Source: Wolfiporia cocos
Lineage: Eukaryota; Basidiomycota; Agaricomycetes; Polyporales; Phaeolaceae
Length of the DNA: 64,000 nucleotides
Assembly (NCBI GenBank): GCA_029448655.1
Contig: JACCLO010000002.1
Location: 5,022,001 to 5,086,000 of the forward strand
Reading direction: 5' to 3'
Shown: piece after piece, positions 44,790 through 56,705 of the stretch
Layout: each line of letters starts with the position of its first letter
How positions within the stretch are numbered: the stretch's first letter is position 1
Translations under genes and position numbers: made by a program
The notes under the pieces: generated by a model
Databases searched by the model: none
Seen by the model: the letters and a program-made list of their open reading frames with translations, nothing else
Told to the model about the DNA's origin: nothing

Positions 44790-45060
44790 TGGTTGGTGGG
44801 CTGACTGGGGCTCACGGCAACATGGGCACTGTGACCCCCTGTCGGCCCACCCAGTGTTCCAGGTACATGGAGATTTGGCTGGTGGGCCGACTGGGGCTCA
44901 TGAAAACATGGGCACCGCGACCCCCTGTTGGCCCACCCCATGTTCCAGGTACATGGAAATTTGGCTGGTGGGCCGACTGGGGCTCACGGCAACATGGGCA
45001 CCGTGACCCCCTGTTGGCCCACCCAGTGTTCCAGGTACATGGAAATTTGGCTGGTGGGTC
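44790..45060 (-). repeat. Subterminal minisatellite, inverted copy
   Basis: Three units of the 43680-44165 array in opposite orientation; stops abruptly at about 45060. Confidence 0.85.
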
Positions 45061-46299
45061 ACAAGGAAGGCAATCGAGAAGAAGGAGGCATAGGTTAAGA
45101 TCGCACAGAAGCGAAGAGTTTCCAGCACATGCCAGGCAGATTGGTGGCATGAAAGTGTCAGCACAGTGCGACCACGGAGTGAACAAACAGCGTACCAGTG
45201 CTGTGCAGACATGGCCCTGGGGTACATTTTGCAACACAGTAGATGGAGGGACTTCAGTCAATTATCTTAATCTGCCAACTGCCCTTCGCTTAAGAAATCG
45301 CAGTTGCGAGCTAGGTTTGCACACAGATTAATCTGCTAACTGCAGCAGATTAATCTACTGTGACAATAAAATGGTACATCCTGACACAGATCTATCCTGT
45401 GGGACTCACCTAGTCGCTATCCTGAGGTACTAGGGCGACTAGACGAGGAAAGACGGACCCAGTGCAGCAGTTGCTAGTGGAAGTAGCGCAGCCGCAAACC
45501 AGTCGAAGCTTGGGACTACCAATGGTAGTCCACTGGGAGTACCTATGGTACTCCGCGTGTGGGCATTCGAGGTAACGACGATAGAATAGAACTGAAGTAT
45601 GGAGCGCTTGGCTCCTACTTAAATACATGTATGCGGAGAGGTCATGTGATACTGTATAGTACTACCTTTCCGGGTTATGCGGCTTTGCCAATGGGCGAAG
45701 CTTATCTTATCTATGTTTTTATGATCCTATCTACAATGGCCGTGTGGGCCGGTAATGGCCGCACCAATAGTAAGAGAGGAGGTTTATTATTATCTTGGAC
45801 AAACGCGGGCACAGCCCGGGTATTGATGGCCGATAAGGCTGGACCAACAGCGATATTGCCTTGTTGCTAATATTATGCTGTATGGTCGTGTTGACATAAT
45901 TATGCGAAGGCGTGCCGCGCCTGAAGTGTCATTATGATCAAGGATCTTATGACGGTGGGAAGCCGAGGAGGCCGACCCAATAGAACATTGCTTGGTGGCG
46001 ATGTTTGGTGTTGTGGACATTATTATGCGAGCGTGCCGCGCTCGGCCTATCATTATGATCTAAGATCTTATGATGTGGCTGGTCTTGCTCTAACGGGCGA
46101 GACCTATGACGTAGCTGTAGTGTTGCTATTGGACGTGGATGTACCGTAGCGTTATGTAAGCTAGTCATGTGGTTGATAAGCCCAGTTAAGAGCTTGTCGT
46201 GGTGGCAATGGGAGTTAACCCGTAGATAACTTGTAGTTAGACGTATAAATCCCAGGTAAATTGCTATAATCATAGGAAAAATGCTGTAAGCCCCAGATA
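45061..46299. other. Repeat-derived region
   Basis: 45256-45372 is an inverted SINE-like tail ending in a truncated head (GGTACATCC). 45850-45960 and 45985-46080 are two diverged copies of a block with GACATAATTATGCGA / GACATTATTATGCGA and GTGCCGCGC. A palindrome GGGACTACCAATGGTAGTCC lies near 45510. No gene. Confidence 0.5.
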
Positions 46300-46955
46300 A
46301 ATCTGTGACACATCCCGGATTCGAACCAAGGACCTTAGCGCAGACGAGAATAACAGCATCGCAGCATACATGTTACGATTCTACCAGGTACACTCGAATA
46401 TTCTCGTTGATGCCTCACTGTGTGTAAGGACTTAGTGTTCAACCGCTGTACCCAGCGCCCGATTCCTAGGGGCCTCCGTTCAACCGTAGGCCCTGTTTCA
46501 TGTATAACAACCCTATGCCCACTCTCCGTGTTCGCATCGCGTTCTAGCTGATATTCTGTGTATAACCACAGTAGTTCCCTGTTTCATCCCTTGTTGCGCT
46601 CAACCGCAACGCTTCTCCTTTATTACTTATGTCGTTAGCCCGACGGACTCAATAGTAGCAGTACCAAAGACACTATGACCCCGATTAACGAACCGTAGTA
46701 TATAACCTGATGTAAATATCGGTCGAGTTCCTCAGCTCGACCTTGTTGAATTACAAGGATCTTATACTCGTTCTCAAAGGCTTGAGCAATTAAGCCTGCA
46801 GCTTATATATCGACGCTCTAACTCTGAGGAGTCCAACAAGTAGTGCGCTACTCGATACGCTGAGTAACTCGACTTGGTTATTTTGCGTTGAACGAATATT
46901 CGATCCGTAACAATACATTAGCCAACTGAGCTACAGTGCAACTAGTGTCAGCCCC
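46300..46955 (-). repeat. SINE-like tRNA-related head interrupted by a solo LTR
   Basis: Removing 46371-46917 joins the minus-strand halves into TGTAGCTCAGTTGGCTAATG..TATGCTGCGATGCTG..GGTCCTTGGTTCGAATCC, matching the intact head at 47225-47311. Confidence 0.65.
46371..46912 (-). mobile_element. Solo LTR, 542 bp, with 5-bp target duplication
   Basis: Ends TGTTACG...CGTAACA (read on either strand). ATACA flanks it at 46366-46370 and 46913-46917. It is related to the LTR piece at 1-538. The target is the D-arm region of a SINE head. Confidence 0.8.
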
Positions 46956-47224
46956 ATTTTAAGCAATATATAGAGTATTTTGTAAACTTCATTTTTGCAG
47001 TTTAACATCTTCCATAACACAAATACAAATGAATCTGCCTCTAAAGACCTGTGATTCCAGTGTATTCAGCTTTGTGAGTTGCTCCAGGTCAAGCATGGTA
47101 AATCAAGCTACCACTATCATTGATTTCTGTATGCTTGTTGGAGCAGTTAGTTGCCTTGATGATTTGCGAAATTGTGTGTAAAATTTGCGTTATATATATT
47201 TTGATTGGTCAAGGGTAACTGTTG

Positions 47225-47438
47225 CCACTATGGCTCAGTTGGCTAATTATGCTGCGATGCTCTTATCCTGATCTGTGCTAAGGTCCTTGGTTCGAATCCG
47301 GGATGTACCATTTTATTGTCACAGTAGATTAATCTGCCGCAGTTAGCAGATTAATCTGCGTGCAAACCTAGCTAGCAACTGCGATTTCTTAAGCGAAGGG
47401 CAGTTGGCAGATTAAGATAATTGACTGAAACTCTACAT
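47225..47438 (+). mobile_element. SINE-like element, full head and tail
   Basis: tRNA-like head with A box TGGCTCAGTTGG and perfect B box GGTTCGAATCC, ending GGGATGTACCA at 47311; the acceptor stem no longer pairs. The tail, from TTTTATTGTCACAGTAG to TTGACTGAA, is shared with 1245-1372 and 45372-45256. Inserted at the end of the retropepsin fragment. Confidence 0.6.
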
Positions 47439-47870
47439 AGATGGTGGCTCTACCAGAGCAGAGACTTCCAGCAAAGGCTGACAGGTGAAGATCCAATCCA
47501 AGCCGAGGACCACATCAAAGTGAGGCAAATATGAGATAGGCATAGGAAAGGTTGAGACATATTGACCACAAACGGTGGGCACAGAAACGGGTCCAGATGC
47601 TCGAGAAGCAGCCAATCCTGCATGGACAGAGATCGTTCTCGGGATGTTGTACCGATCCGCGAAATGCAAGAAAACGCGGCGCAAGAGTCGACCAAAAGGT
47701 CGGCGGGAATACCGGCGTAGCTTCCTGTGACGGAGAGTCGAGGCATGATGCATGATGCACGAAGTTCTAAGCGCTGCGGCCAGGAAAAGTAGCGTCCTTG
47801 GATCCCATGTGACGTGAAACGCGTAAACGGATAAGGGAACACTCTCCCACACTTTGCTGAGAGATTGCAA
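47439..47870 (-). pseudogene. Retrotransposon aspartic protease fragment (Ty3-type)
   Basis: In one minus-strand frame LLVDSCAAFSCIS resembles the active-site LVDSGA..FIS, with Cys for Gly. In the next frame YLPHFDVVLGLDWI resembles the conserved YDVILGMDWL. The two lie in different frames, so at least one frameshift has occurred. No gag or reverse transcriptase nearby. Confidence 0.6.
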
Positions 47871-48023
47871 TGCTCTTGAAACGAAATTTAGGCGCGCGCA
47901 GAAAGTGTATGTTCATTTGACAAAAACCAAACCACTACTGACGTAGCGGGAATTGTTTCGTTCTCCCCCTGATCGCGCACTGTGCAGTTGTGCAGCCAGT
48001 GCTATGGTTTGGCTTGTTTCAAG

Positions 48024-50116
48024 CAGGGTTGGCATTGACCCAGGTCAGGTCAACCCTTGACTGGTTGACTGGGGGTCAAACCCAGTGGAAATCGGCAACA
48101 AGCTGTACGGTGCCAGTCCACGCCAGTTGGCGGCGCCCCACAGGGCTCCAAAACGCCAACCAGCGCTGACTCACTACAGAAAAAATGCCAATAGAAATCT
48201 GCATCAGAAGGCGTGTATCCAAGCTGGTCAGTGCATGCGTATGAGCAAGGACTGGCGCAGACCACTGCCGATTAAATTAGGTAATTTTCTTACTTTCATC
48301 GGATCCCATAGGGCGTAGAACGTGCTGATTGTTTTTTTTATTTAGTTACATACATGATACCGCGGCCCACCTCTACCCACCCCGCGGTCCACTCCTCCCC
48401 ACCCCCTCACCCGCTCCCGCCTCCGCCCACCACTTGCCCGTGCACTCGCCATTTGCCCCGCCTACTGTATTCCCCACAAGTATGAATGGCAGAGGAGGTA
48501 GAGAAAGGGAACGCGGGGCGCACCCCATCTCGATGGGGCCACGCGACATTGATGCGAGCATCATCGAGAGGAGGGAAATGACTGCCGAGCGGTGAGCCAC
48601 GTGCGGAGCAGATGACGAACGAGGGCAACTCACATGCGCCACTGAACATGCCGAAGAAGATGGCGAAGATGATGACCGCGCTCTTGTTCGCCACGGCGAA
48701 TGTGACGAAGACGAGGGTCGCGATCTGCACTCAAAGACCAGTTGGCACTGCCCAGGTGGATGAGCAGAGAGGGCGCATGTACGGTTAAGAACGCGAGCAT
48801 GCTCGAGAGCCTGTGTGCATTGACAAACAGCTGGAGGTAGAAGTCTGGCAGGGCGCGCATCAGCACGGCGGGCACACGCACGCAGAATATATGGGGTGCG
48901 TACACGGGAAGAAGATGCCCCAGAGGCCGAGGAACACGCCGATGTTGGCAATAAGGTACGGCGCGTCGTGAGCAGGGAGTTGTTGATGACAAACAGGACA
49001 AGCATCATGAACACGGCGGCACGCATGCCACACGCAAAGCCGGTGCTTTCCTGGAAGATGCCATTGAGTATGATTGGGTAGATGATGCCGCTGACGGACA
49101 AACCCCATGAAAAAGTTGCCCATCACGAAGCTGCACGGTGGTAGGACTGCATGGAGAGTGCGGGGACAAGGAGGAGGCCCAAGCGGATGCCCACGCCCAC
49201 GCTCTGGGCGAATATGAGCTGGTAGTACCGCGAGGGTCTGCGAGCAAGAGCATCGTGTATTCCAAGAATGCCCGCTATTGTTGTAAGTGCAGATGCAAGT
49301 AATGAGACGCATCAAGAGACGAGTAGCAAGCAACCACTTACCTTCATTATGTGCGTGTCCAGACAGGTGTATCGTATCATTGCCATGACTGGAGAGATGA
49401 AGGGATAAAGATCTCATTGGACGCACCAGCATACGAAGGGAAATGAGAGCAGGAGACAAGGTGCTCGACGCCGCCGCAGCGTTCAAGTCGATGCGTCTCA
49501 TAATGACCTCATTGAACGTGGTTCGTGACGACTTAAGCAAGAGTTGTTGGACGTCTGCAAGTTGCAATTGCTGCTGCGGGACGAAGTTTTACAACATGTC
49601 ATGTCAATTTGCACAACTAGAGATGCTGCGTGACTTATGTACATTTGCCGAACAGATTCATTTGTGCCGCTCAGCGCAGACCAGCTCCGATGAGAATGGA
49701 GCACCTTGGACTGGCGCGGACTGGCGCCGTACAGCGCGATGCTGGTTTTCACTGGGGGTCAAAGGTCAACGGGTAAAGGCGTGACTTGTGCGTGACCTAC
49801 TAAGATGGCTGTGATTGGATGCTGCCTGCGTGCGTCAAGAGCCTTATCGGATTCGTACAGCAGTTGACAAGAAGTCACGCTATTAGGAGTGTGTGCTGTG
49901 AGATTGATCTGTAGGACACAAGCTCTGACGACTGCGAAAAGCATGTAGGTTCGTGCTCAATCGGACAAAACGGCCATTATGTAATGTCTAAGCGTGAAGC
50001 TACATCGCTAAGATGGTGGGCACGATATCACGTGAGATTCACGCGTTGACGTGGGTGGGTCAAGCGGTTTGACCAGGGGTCTTGACCCTGGTCAAACCTT
50101 GACCCTGCCAACCCTG
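48024..50116. mobile_element. hAT-type non-autonomous element, 2.1 kb
   Basis: An 8-bp duplication, GTTTCAAG, lies at 48016-48023 and 50117-50124. The termini are CAGGGTTGGCA and TGCCAACCCTG, followed by GTCAA-rich subterminal repeats, as in hAT elements. Subterminal blocks GGCGCCGTACAG-like and ACTGGGGGTCAAA occur inverted near both ends. There is no hAT transposase; the interior is a transporter gene fragment. Confidence 0.85.
48600..49270 (-). pseudogene. Captured fragment of an MCT-type (monocarboxylate) transporter gene
   Basis: On the minus strand pieces of MFS/MCT helices occur in order but in different frames: RYYQLIFAQSVGVGIRLGLL and LVPALSMQSYHR, WGLSVSGIIYPIILNGIFQE, STGFACGMRAAVFMMLVLFV, APYLIANIGVFLGLWGIFFP, FYLQLFVNAHRLSSMLAF and SAVIIFAIFFGMFSGA. 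Stops and shifts break every junction. It lies wholly inside the hAT termini. Confidence 0.7.
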
Positions 50117-50674
50117 GTTTCAAGGCCCTTTACTTCTTCTTCCATCAGGATTGTGATGTCTCATTCGATTGACGAGTTTAATTACCCATGGCTTCGCCAC
50201 GAATATCAATTGTCACTTAAGTGAGATAACTAATAGAATAAGGGAAAAACACACTGGATGGAGACATGATGAGTCCACCCAACCTCCAGGGTGTGTGATC
50301 ACCCTGCTGCACCTGTCCTTTGTTCTCTGCCCACTCAGCCACTTCCTCCACCTCGCTGATGCTTGGTGTCGTCGTCGCTTCGCTTGTAACATTGTGTGGT
50401 GCCTCAAAAATCTCCCTGATTTTATTGCGTGTATCTACAGTACAGGCCATCTACGTTACAACAGCCCCGTGGCACAGCGCAGGGAGGACGCGCGAAACGC
50501 GAGTTTTCGTCGAAGGGATTTGAACGCGCCTTGCAGGCGCCGGGCGTGGGAATCCACTGGCCAACTCCCCGGGTCAGTGGCGCGAGCCCTATGGGACGAC
50601 GGACAGCACGTGGCACACGTGGAAAAGCACATGGCAGTTCCTACGCAACGGTCGTCCCTTTATTATATGACTAG

Positions 50675-51448
50675 CTGTGGCTTCGCCACAAACGTTATGT
50701 CTTAACAATATATTTTAGTCTCTGCCTGCTCAGCCACTCCTCCACCTCGCTGATGCTCGGTATCGTTGTCACTTTGCTTGTAGAATCTGTAACCGGCACA
50801 CATGCCTTGCAGGCGCTGGGTGTGGGAATTCACCCCTGTGGCATTGGGGTGCAAATACCTGTGGCACAGGGTACAAACCCCTGTGGTGTGGAGTATTTAT
50901 ATCACAAAATCCCCATGCCACAGGACACAAATCCCTGTGGCATGGGGCACGAATCCTCGTGGCATGGGGCACAAACCCCCATGGCATGGGCCAAAAATCG
51001 CCGTGGTGTAGGGCACGAATCCCCGTGGCACAGGGTACAAATCCCCGTGGTGTGGGGTATTTACATTACAAAATCCCCATGCCACAGGACACAAATCCCT
51101 GTGGCATGGGCCACAAACCCCCATGGAATGGGCCACGAATCCCCGTGGCATGGGGCACGAATCCCCGTGGCATGGGGCACGAATCCCCGTGGCATGGGGC
51201 ACGAATCCCCGTGGTGCGGGGCAGGAACAGCGCGCGCGCCTTGCAGGCGCCGGGCGTGGGAATCCACCGGCCAACTCCGCGGATGGCAGGCGCCCTATCT
51301 AATGGGAGGAGGATCAACAACGCGCATGGACGCCACGCGGCAAACGTGGCGTCCATGTGCGCAAAACGCGAGCGACACGCGAGCGACACGCTAGCGGCAC
51401 GCGAGCGACACGTGAGCGCCTACGGCGCGAGCTCCCATTATATTATGG
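50675..51448 (+). repeat. Satellite unit, subfamily A (example)
   Basis: Head AACGTTATGTCTTAA..ATATATTTTAGTCTC. The other A units start at 51449, 54598, 58104, 62827 and 63779. Near its end (51325-51357) is a hairpin with a 13-bp stem, CATGGACGCCACG, 7-nt loop, CGTGGCGTCCATG. Confidence 0.8.
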
Positions 51449-52080
51449 ATTACCTGTGGCTTCGCCACAAATGTTATGTCTTAAAAATATTTTTTAGTCT
51501 CTGCCTGCTCAGCCACTCCTCCACCTCGCTGATGCTCGGTATTGTTGTCGCTTTGCTTGTAGAATCTGTAACCGGCATGCATGCCTTGCAGGTGCTGGGT
51601 GTGGGAATTCACCCCTGTGGCATTGGGGTGCAAATACCTGTGGCACAGGGTACAAACCCCTGTGGTGTGGAGTATTTATATCACAAAATCCCCATGCCAC
51701 AGGACACAAATCCCTGTGGCATGGGGCACAAACCCCCATGGCATGGGGCACAAACCCCCATGGCATGGGCCAAAAATCTCCGTGGTGTAGGGCACGAATC
51801 CCCGTGGTGCGGGGCAGGAACAGCGCGCAAAACGCGAGCTAGCAGTGCGCGCGCGTTGCAGGCGCCGGGCGTGGGAATCTACCGGCGAACTCCCCGGCTC
51901 GCAGGCGCCCTATCTAATGGGAGCAGGATCAACGACGCACATGGACGCCACGCGGCAAACGTGGCGTCCATGTGCGCAAAACGTGCGCTGAACGTGCGCA
52001 AAACGCGAGCGACACGCGAGCGACACGCTAGCGACATGTGAGCGCCTACGGCGCGAGCTCCCATTATATTATGGACTAGG

Positions 52081-53238
52081 TTAATTACCCGTGGCTTCGC
52101 CACGGTCACACCACTTTTACCACTTCAATATATTATTCCAATCCATGTGCGCCTATTTCAGATAATCAGGGGTTTTTTTTAAGTTACCTGTGGATCCCCT
52201 ATGAATTTCATGTGCATTACCCATGGCTTCCCCAACTTCCCTCTTTTGTCTCTTGTCTCTGCCTGCTCAGCCACTTCTGACACAGAGCTGATCCTCGGTC
52301 TCATCATCGCTTTGCTTGTAATACTGTGTAATGTGGTGTCAAAATGTTCTTCATTTTTTTTGCAATCTTTTGGCAGGCATCTACAGCACAGGCCATTTAT
52401 GTTACAAAGATCCCCGTGGCATGAGGCATAAATCCCCGTGGCACAAAGCACAGATCCCTGTGGCACGGGGCACAAATCTCCATGATACAGAGCACAAATC
52501 CCTGTGGCATGGGGCACAAATCCCTATGGTGCAGGGTGCAAATCCCCGTGGTGCAGGGTATTTACATTACAAAAATCCCTGTGGCATGGGGCACAAATCC
52601 CCATGGTGTGCAGTACAAATCCCTGTGGCATGTGGTACAAATCCCCGTGGTGTGGGGTATTTACATTACAAAAATCCCCGTGGCACAGGGCACAAATCCC
52701 TGTGGCATGGTGCACAAATCCCTGTGGCACAGAGCACAAATCCCCGTGGCATGGGGTGCAAATCCCCATGGTGTGGGGTACAAATCCCTGTGGCACGGGG
52801 CACAAATCCCCATGGTGTGGGGTATTTACATTACAAAAATCCCCATGATGTGGGGCACAAATCCCCGTGGCACGGGGCACAAATCCCTGTGGCACGGGGC
52901 ACAAATCCCCGTGGCACGGGGCACAAATCCCCGTGGCAAGGGCCACAAACCCCCGTGGCAAGAGCCACAAATCCCCGTGGTGTGGGGCATGAATCCCCGT
53001 GGTGTGGGGCACGAATCCCCGTGGCATGGGGCATGAATCCCCGTGGTGCGGGGCAGGAACAGCGCGCGCGCCTTGCAGGTGCTGGGCATGGGAATTCACC
53101 GGCGCCAGGCGCCCTATCTAATGGGAGCAGGATTGACGACGCGCATGGACGCCACGCGGCGAACGTGGACGCCAGGTGCGCAAAACGCGAGCGACACGCG
53201 ACGCCTCCCACGGGAGCCCCCATTACTTATAGACTAGC
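52081..53238 (+). repeat. Satellite unit, subfamily B (example)
   Basis: Head GGTCACACC..CTTCAATATATTATTCC. Other B units start at 53536, 58852, 60009 and 61334. This unit and the one at 58852-60008 are nearly identical over more than 1.1 kb, including minisatellite order, so they arose by a recent duplication. Confidence 0.85.
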
Positions 53239-53535
53239 TTAATTACCTGTGGCTTCGTCACAATTTTGTATTTAGAACTTGTATTGCTTATCTCCGCCCG
53301 CTCAGCCACTCCTCCACCTCGCTAACGCTCGGCCTCGTCGTCGCTTCGCTTGTAACACCTTTGCAACCGGCACGCGCGCCTTGCAGGCGCCGGCGCGCAC
53401 TCGATGGGCGCCCTACAGGCGCCGCCACGCGGCAAACGTGCTCGCCATGTGCGCAAAACGCGAGCGACACGCGAGCGACACGCTAGCGACACGCGAGCGC
53501 CTACTGCGCGAGCTCCCCTTACTTTATGGACTAGC
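53239..53535 (+). repeat. Satellite unit, subfamily D, without minisatellite (example)
   Basis: Only about 300 bp: head AATTTTGTATT, the CAGCCACTCC block, then directly the GC-rich tail. Other D units start at 57768 and 62543. D units show what the minimum repeating unit is. Confidence 0.8.
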
Positions 53536-55496
53536 TTAATTACCCGTGGCTTTGCCACGGTCACACTGCTTTTTCCACTTCAATATATTATTCCAATCCA
53601 TGTGTGCCTATTTCAGATAATCAGGGGTTTTTTTAAGTTACCTGTGGATCCCCCATCAATTTCCTGTCCATTACCCATGGCTTCCCCAATTTACCTCTTT
53701 TGTCTCTGCCTGCTCAGCCACTTCTGACACCTTGCTGATCCTCGGTCTCATCGTCACTTCACTTGTAATACTGTGTAATGTGGTGTCAAAATGTTTTGCA
53801 ATCTTTTGGCAGGCATCTACAGCACAGGCCATTTATGTTACAAAAATCCCTGTAGCATGAGGCATAAATCCCCATGGCACAGGGCACAGATACCTGTGGT
53901 GTGTGGCACAAATCCCCATGGCATGGGGATCTCCATGGCACAGAGCACAAATCCCCGTGGCATGGGGCACAAATCCCCGTGGCACAGGACACACAAATCC
54001 CTGTGGCATGGGCCACAAATCCCCATGGTGTAGGGTATTTACATTACAAAAATCCCCGTGGCACAGGGCACAAATCCTCATGGCACGTGGCACAAATCCC
54101 TGTGGAATTAGGGGGCAAATCCCTGTGGCACAGGGTACAAATTCCCGTGGTGTGGGGTATTTACATTACAAAATCCCCATGCCACAGGACACAAATCCCT
54201 GTGGCATGGGCCACAAACTTCCATGGAATGGGCCACGAATCCCCGTGGTGTGGGGCACGAATCCCTGTGGTGTGGGGCATGAATCCCCGTGGTGTGGGGC
54301 ACGAATCCCATGGCATGGGGCACGAATCCCCGTGGTGCGGGGCAGGAACAGCACGCGCGCCTTGCAGGCGCCGGGCGTGGGAATCCACCGGCCAACTCCG
54401 CGGATGGCAGGCGCCCTATCTAATGGGAGCAGGATTTGACGACGCGCATGGACGCCACGCGGCAAACGTGGCGTCCATGTGCGTAAAACGTGCGCTGAAC
54501 GTGCGCAAAACGCGAGCGACACACGAGCGACACGCTAGCTGCACGCTAGCCGCACGCGAGCGCCTCCGGCGCGAGCCCCCATTACTTATAGACTAGCTTA
54601 ATTACCTGTGGCTTCGCCACAAACGTTATGTCTTAAGAATATATTTTAGTCTCTGCCTGCTCAGCCACTCCTCCACCTCGCTGATGCTCGGTATCGTTGT
54701 TGCTTTGCTTGTAGAATCTGTAACTGGCACACATGCCTTGCAGGCTCTGGGTGTGGGAATTCACCCCTGTGGCATTGGGGTGCAAATACCTGTGGTACGG
54801 GGTACAAATCCCTGTGCCACAGGACACAAATCCCCGTGGCATGGGGCACAAATCCCTGTGGCATGGGCCACGAATCCCCGTGGTATGGGGTATTTACATT
54901 ACACAAATCCCCATGACATGAGGCACAAATCCCTGTGGCATGGGGCACAAATCCCCGTGGCATGGGGTACAAACCCCCATGGCATGGGCCAAAAATGTCC
55001 ACGGCGTAGGGCACGAATCCCCATGGCACGGGGTACAAATCCCCGTGGTGTAGGGTATTTACATTACAAAATCCCCATGCCACAGGACACAAATCCCTGT
55101 GGCATGGGCCACAAACCCCCATGTAATGGGCCACGAATCCCCGTGGTGTGGGGCACAAATCCCCGTGGCATGGGGCACAAATCCCCGTGGCATGGGGCAC
55201 AAATCCCCGTGGCATGGGGCACAAATCCCCGTGGCATGGGGCACAAATCCCCGTGGTGCGGGGCAGGAACAGCGCGCGCGCCTTGCAGGCGCCGGGCGTG
55301 GGAATCCACCGGCCAACTCCGCGGATGGCAGGCGCCCTATCTAATGGGAGGAGGATCAACGACGCGCATGGACGCCACGCGGCAAACGTGGCGTCCATGT
55401 GCGCAAAACGCGAGCGACACGCGAGCGACACGCGAGCGACACGCTAGCGGCACGCGAGCGCCTACGGCGCGAGCTCCCCTTACTTTATGGACTAGC

Positions 55497-56705
55497 TTAA
55501 TTACCCGTGGCTTCGCCACGAACACATAGTTTAATCACTTCAATATCATATCCCAATCCGTGTGTGCCTATTTGAGATAACCGGGGGAATTCAGACCATT
55601 CACACACAAAGCAACGGTTTTTTGAACTTACCTGTGGATTCCCCATCAATTTCCTGTGGATACTCCATGGGTTCCCCTCTTCTGTTCCTTGTCTCTGCCC
55701 ACTCAGCCACTCCTCCACCTCACTGATGCTCAGTCTTGTCATCACTTCACTTGCAATAATGTGTAATGGCATGTATCAAAAAATACTGAATGTTCTTCAT
55801 TTTTTGAAATATTTTGGCAGGCATTTACAGCACAGGCCATTTATGTTACAAAAATCCCCGTGGCAGGGCACAAATCCCCGTAGCATGGGACACAAATCCC
55901 CATGGTGGAGGGTACAAATCCCTGTGGTGCAGGGTATTTACATTACAAAAATCCCTGTGGCATGGGGCACAAATCCCCATGGTGAGAGGTACTTACATTA
56001 CAAAAATCCCCGTGGCACAGGGCACAAATCCCTGTGGCACAGAGCACAAATCCCCGTGGTGTGGGGCACGGATCCCTGTGGCGTGGGGCACGAATCCCCG
56101 TGGCACAGGACACACAAATCCCTGTGGCATGGGGCACAAACCTCTGTGGCACAGGACACACATCCCCATGGCACAGGGCACAAATCCCTGTGGCATTGGG
56201 GTGCAAATCCCTGTGGCACGGGGTACAAATCCCCATGGTGTGGGGTATTTACATTACAAAATCCCCATGCCACAGGACACAAATCCCTGTGGCATGGGCC
56301 ACAGACCCCCATGGAATGGGCCACGAATCCCTGTGGTGTGGGAACGAATCCCCGTGGTGTGGGGCACGGATCCCCGTGGCGTGGGGCACAAATCCCCGTG
56401 GTGCGGGGCAGGAGCAGCGCGCAAAACGCGAGCTAGCAGCGCGCGCCTTGCAGGCGCCGGGCGTGGGAATCCACCGGCCAACTCCGCGGATGGCAGGCGC
56501 CCTATCTAATGGGAGCAGGATTTGACGACGCGCATGGACGCCACGCGGCAAACGTGGCGTCCATGTGCGTAAAACGTGCGCTGAACGTGCGCAAAACGCG
56601 AGCGACACGCGAGCGACACGCTAGCTGCACGCGAGCGACACGCTAGCTGCACGCTAGCCGCACGCGAGCGCCTCCGGCGCGAGCCCCCATTACTTATAGA
56701 CTAGG
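55497..56705 (+). repeat. Satellite unit, subfamily C (example)
   Basis: Head AACACATAGTTTAATCACTT then CAATATCATATCCCAATCC. The second C unit, directly following at 56706, is closely similar over the first 300 bp. Confidence 0.8.

Larger units (their letters stand above)
42892..45060. mobile_element. Truncated second KDZ-like element (one end present)
   Basis: It begins GAGCCCATTCAG, the same 12 bases as the left end of the 24-kb element, followed by TCACCGTACCTGGAACAG, GGGCTTGTACACTGG and GACGTCGGCC; these correspond to blocks at 1854-1930. Subterminal minisatellites in opposite orientation lie at 43680-44165 and 44790-45060 and share the core GTCGGCCCAC with the large element. No transposase inside, so non-autonomous. 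The right terminus is missing: the array breaks off at about 45060. Confidence 0.65.

Noticed and set aside
47225..47311. Functional tRNA gene
   Set aside because: A and B boxes are good but the acceptor stem does not pair and the same head plus tail recurs elsewhere, so a SINE-like relic is more likely.
48373..49567. Working transporter gene
   Set aside because: Conserved helices are in different frames with stops, and the piece lies within hAT ends.
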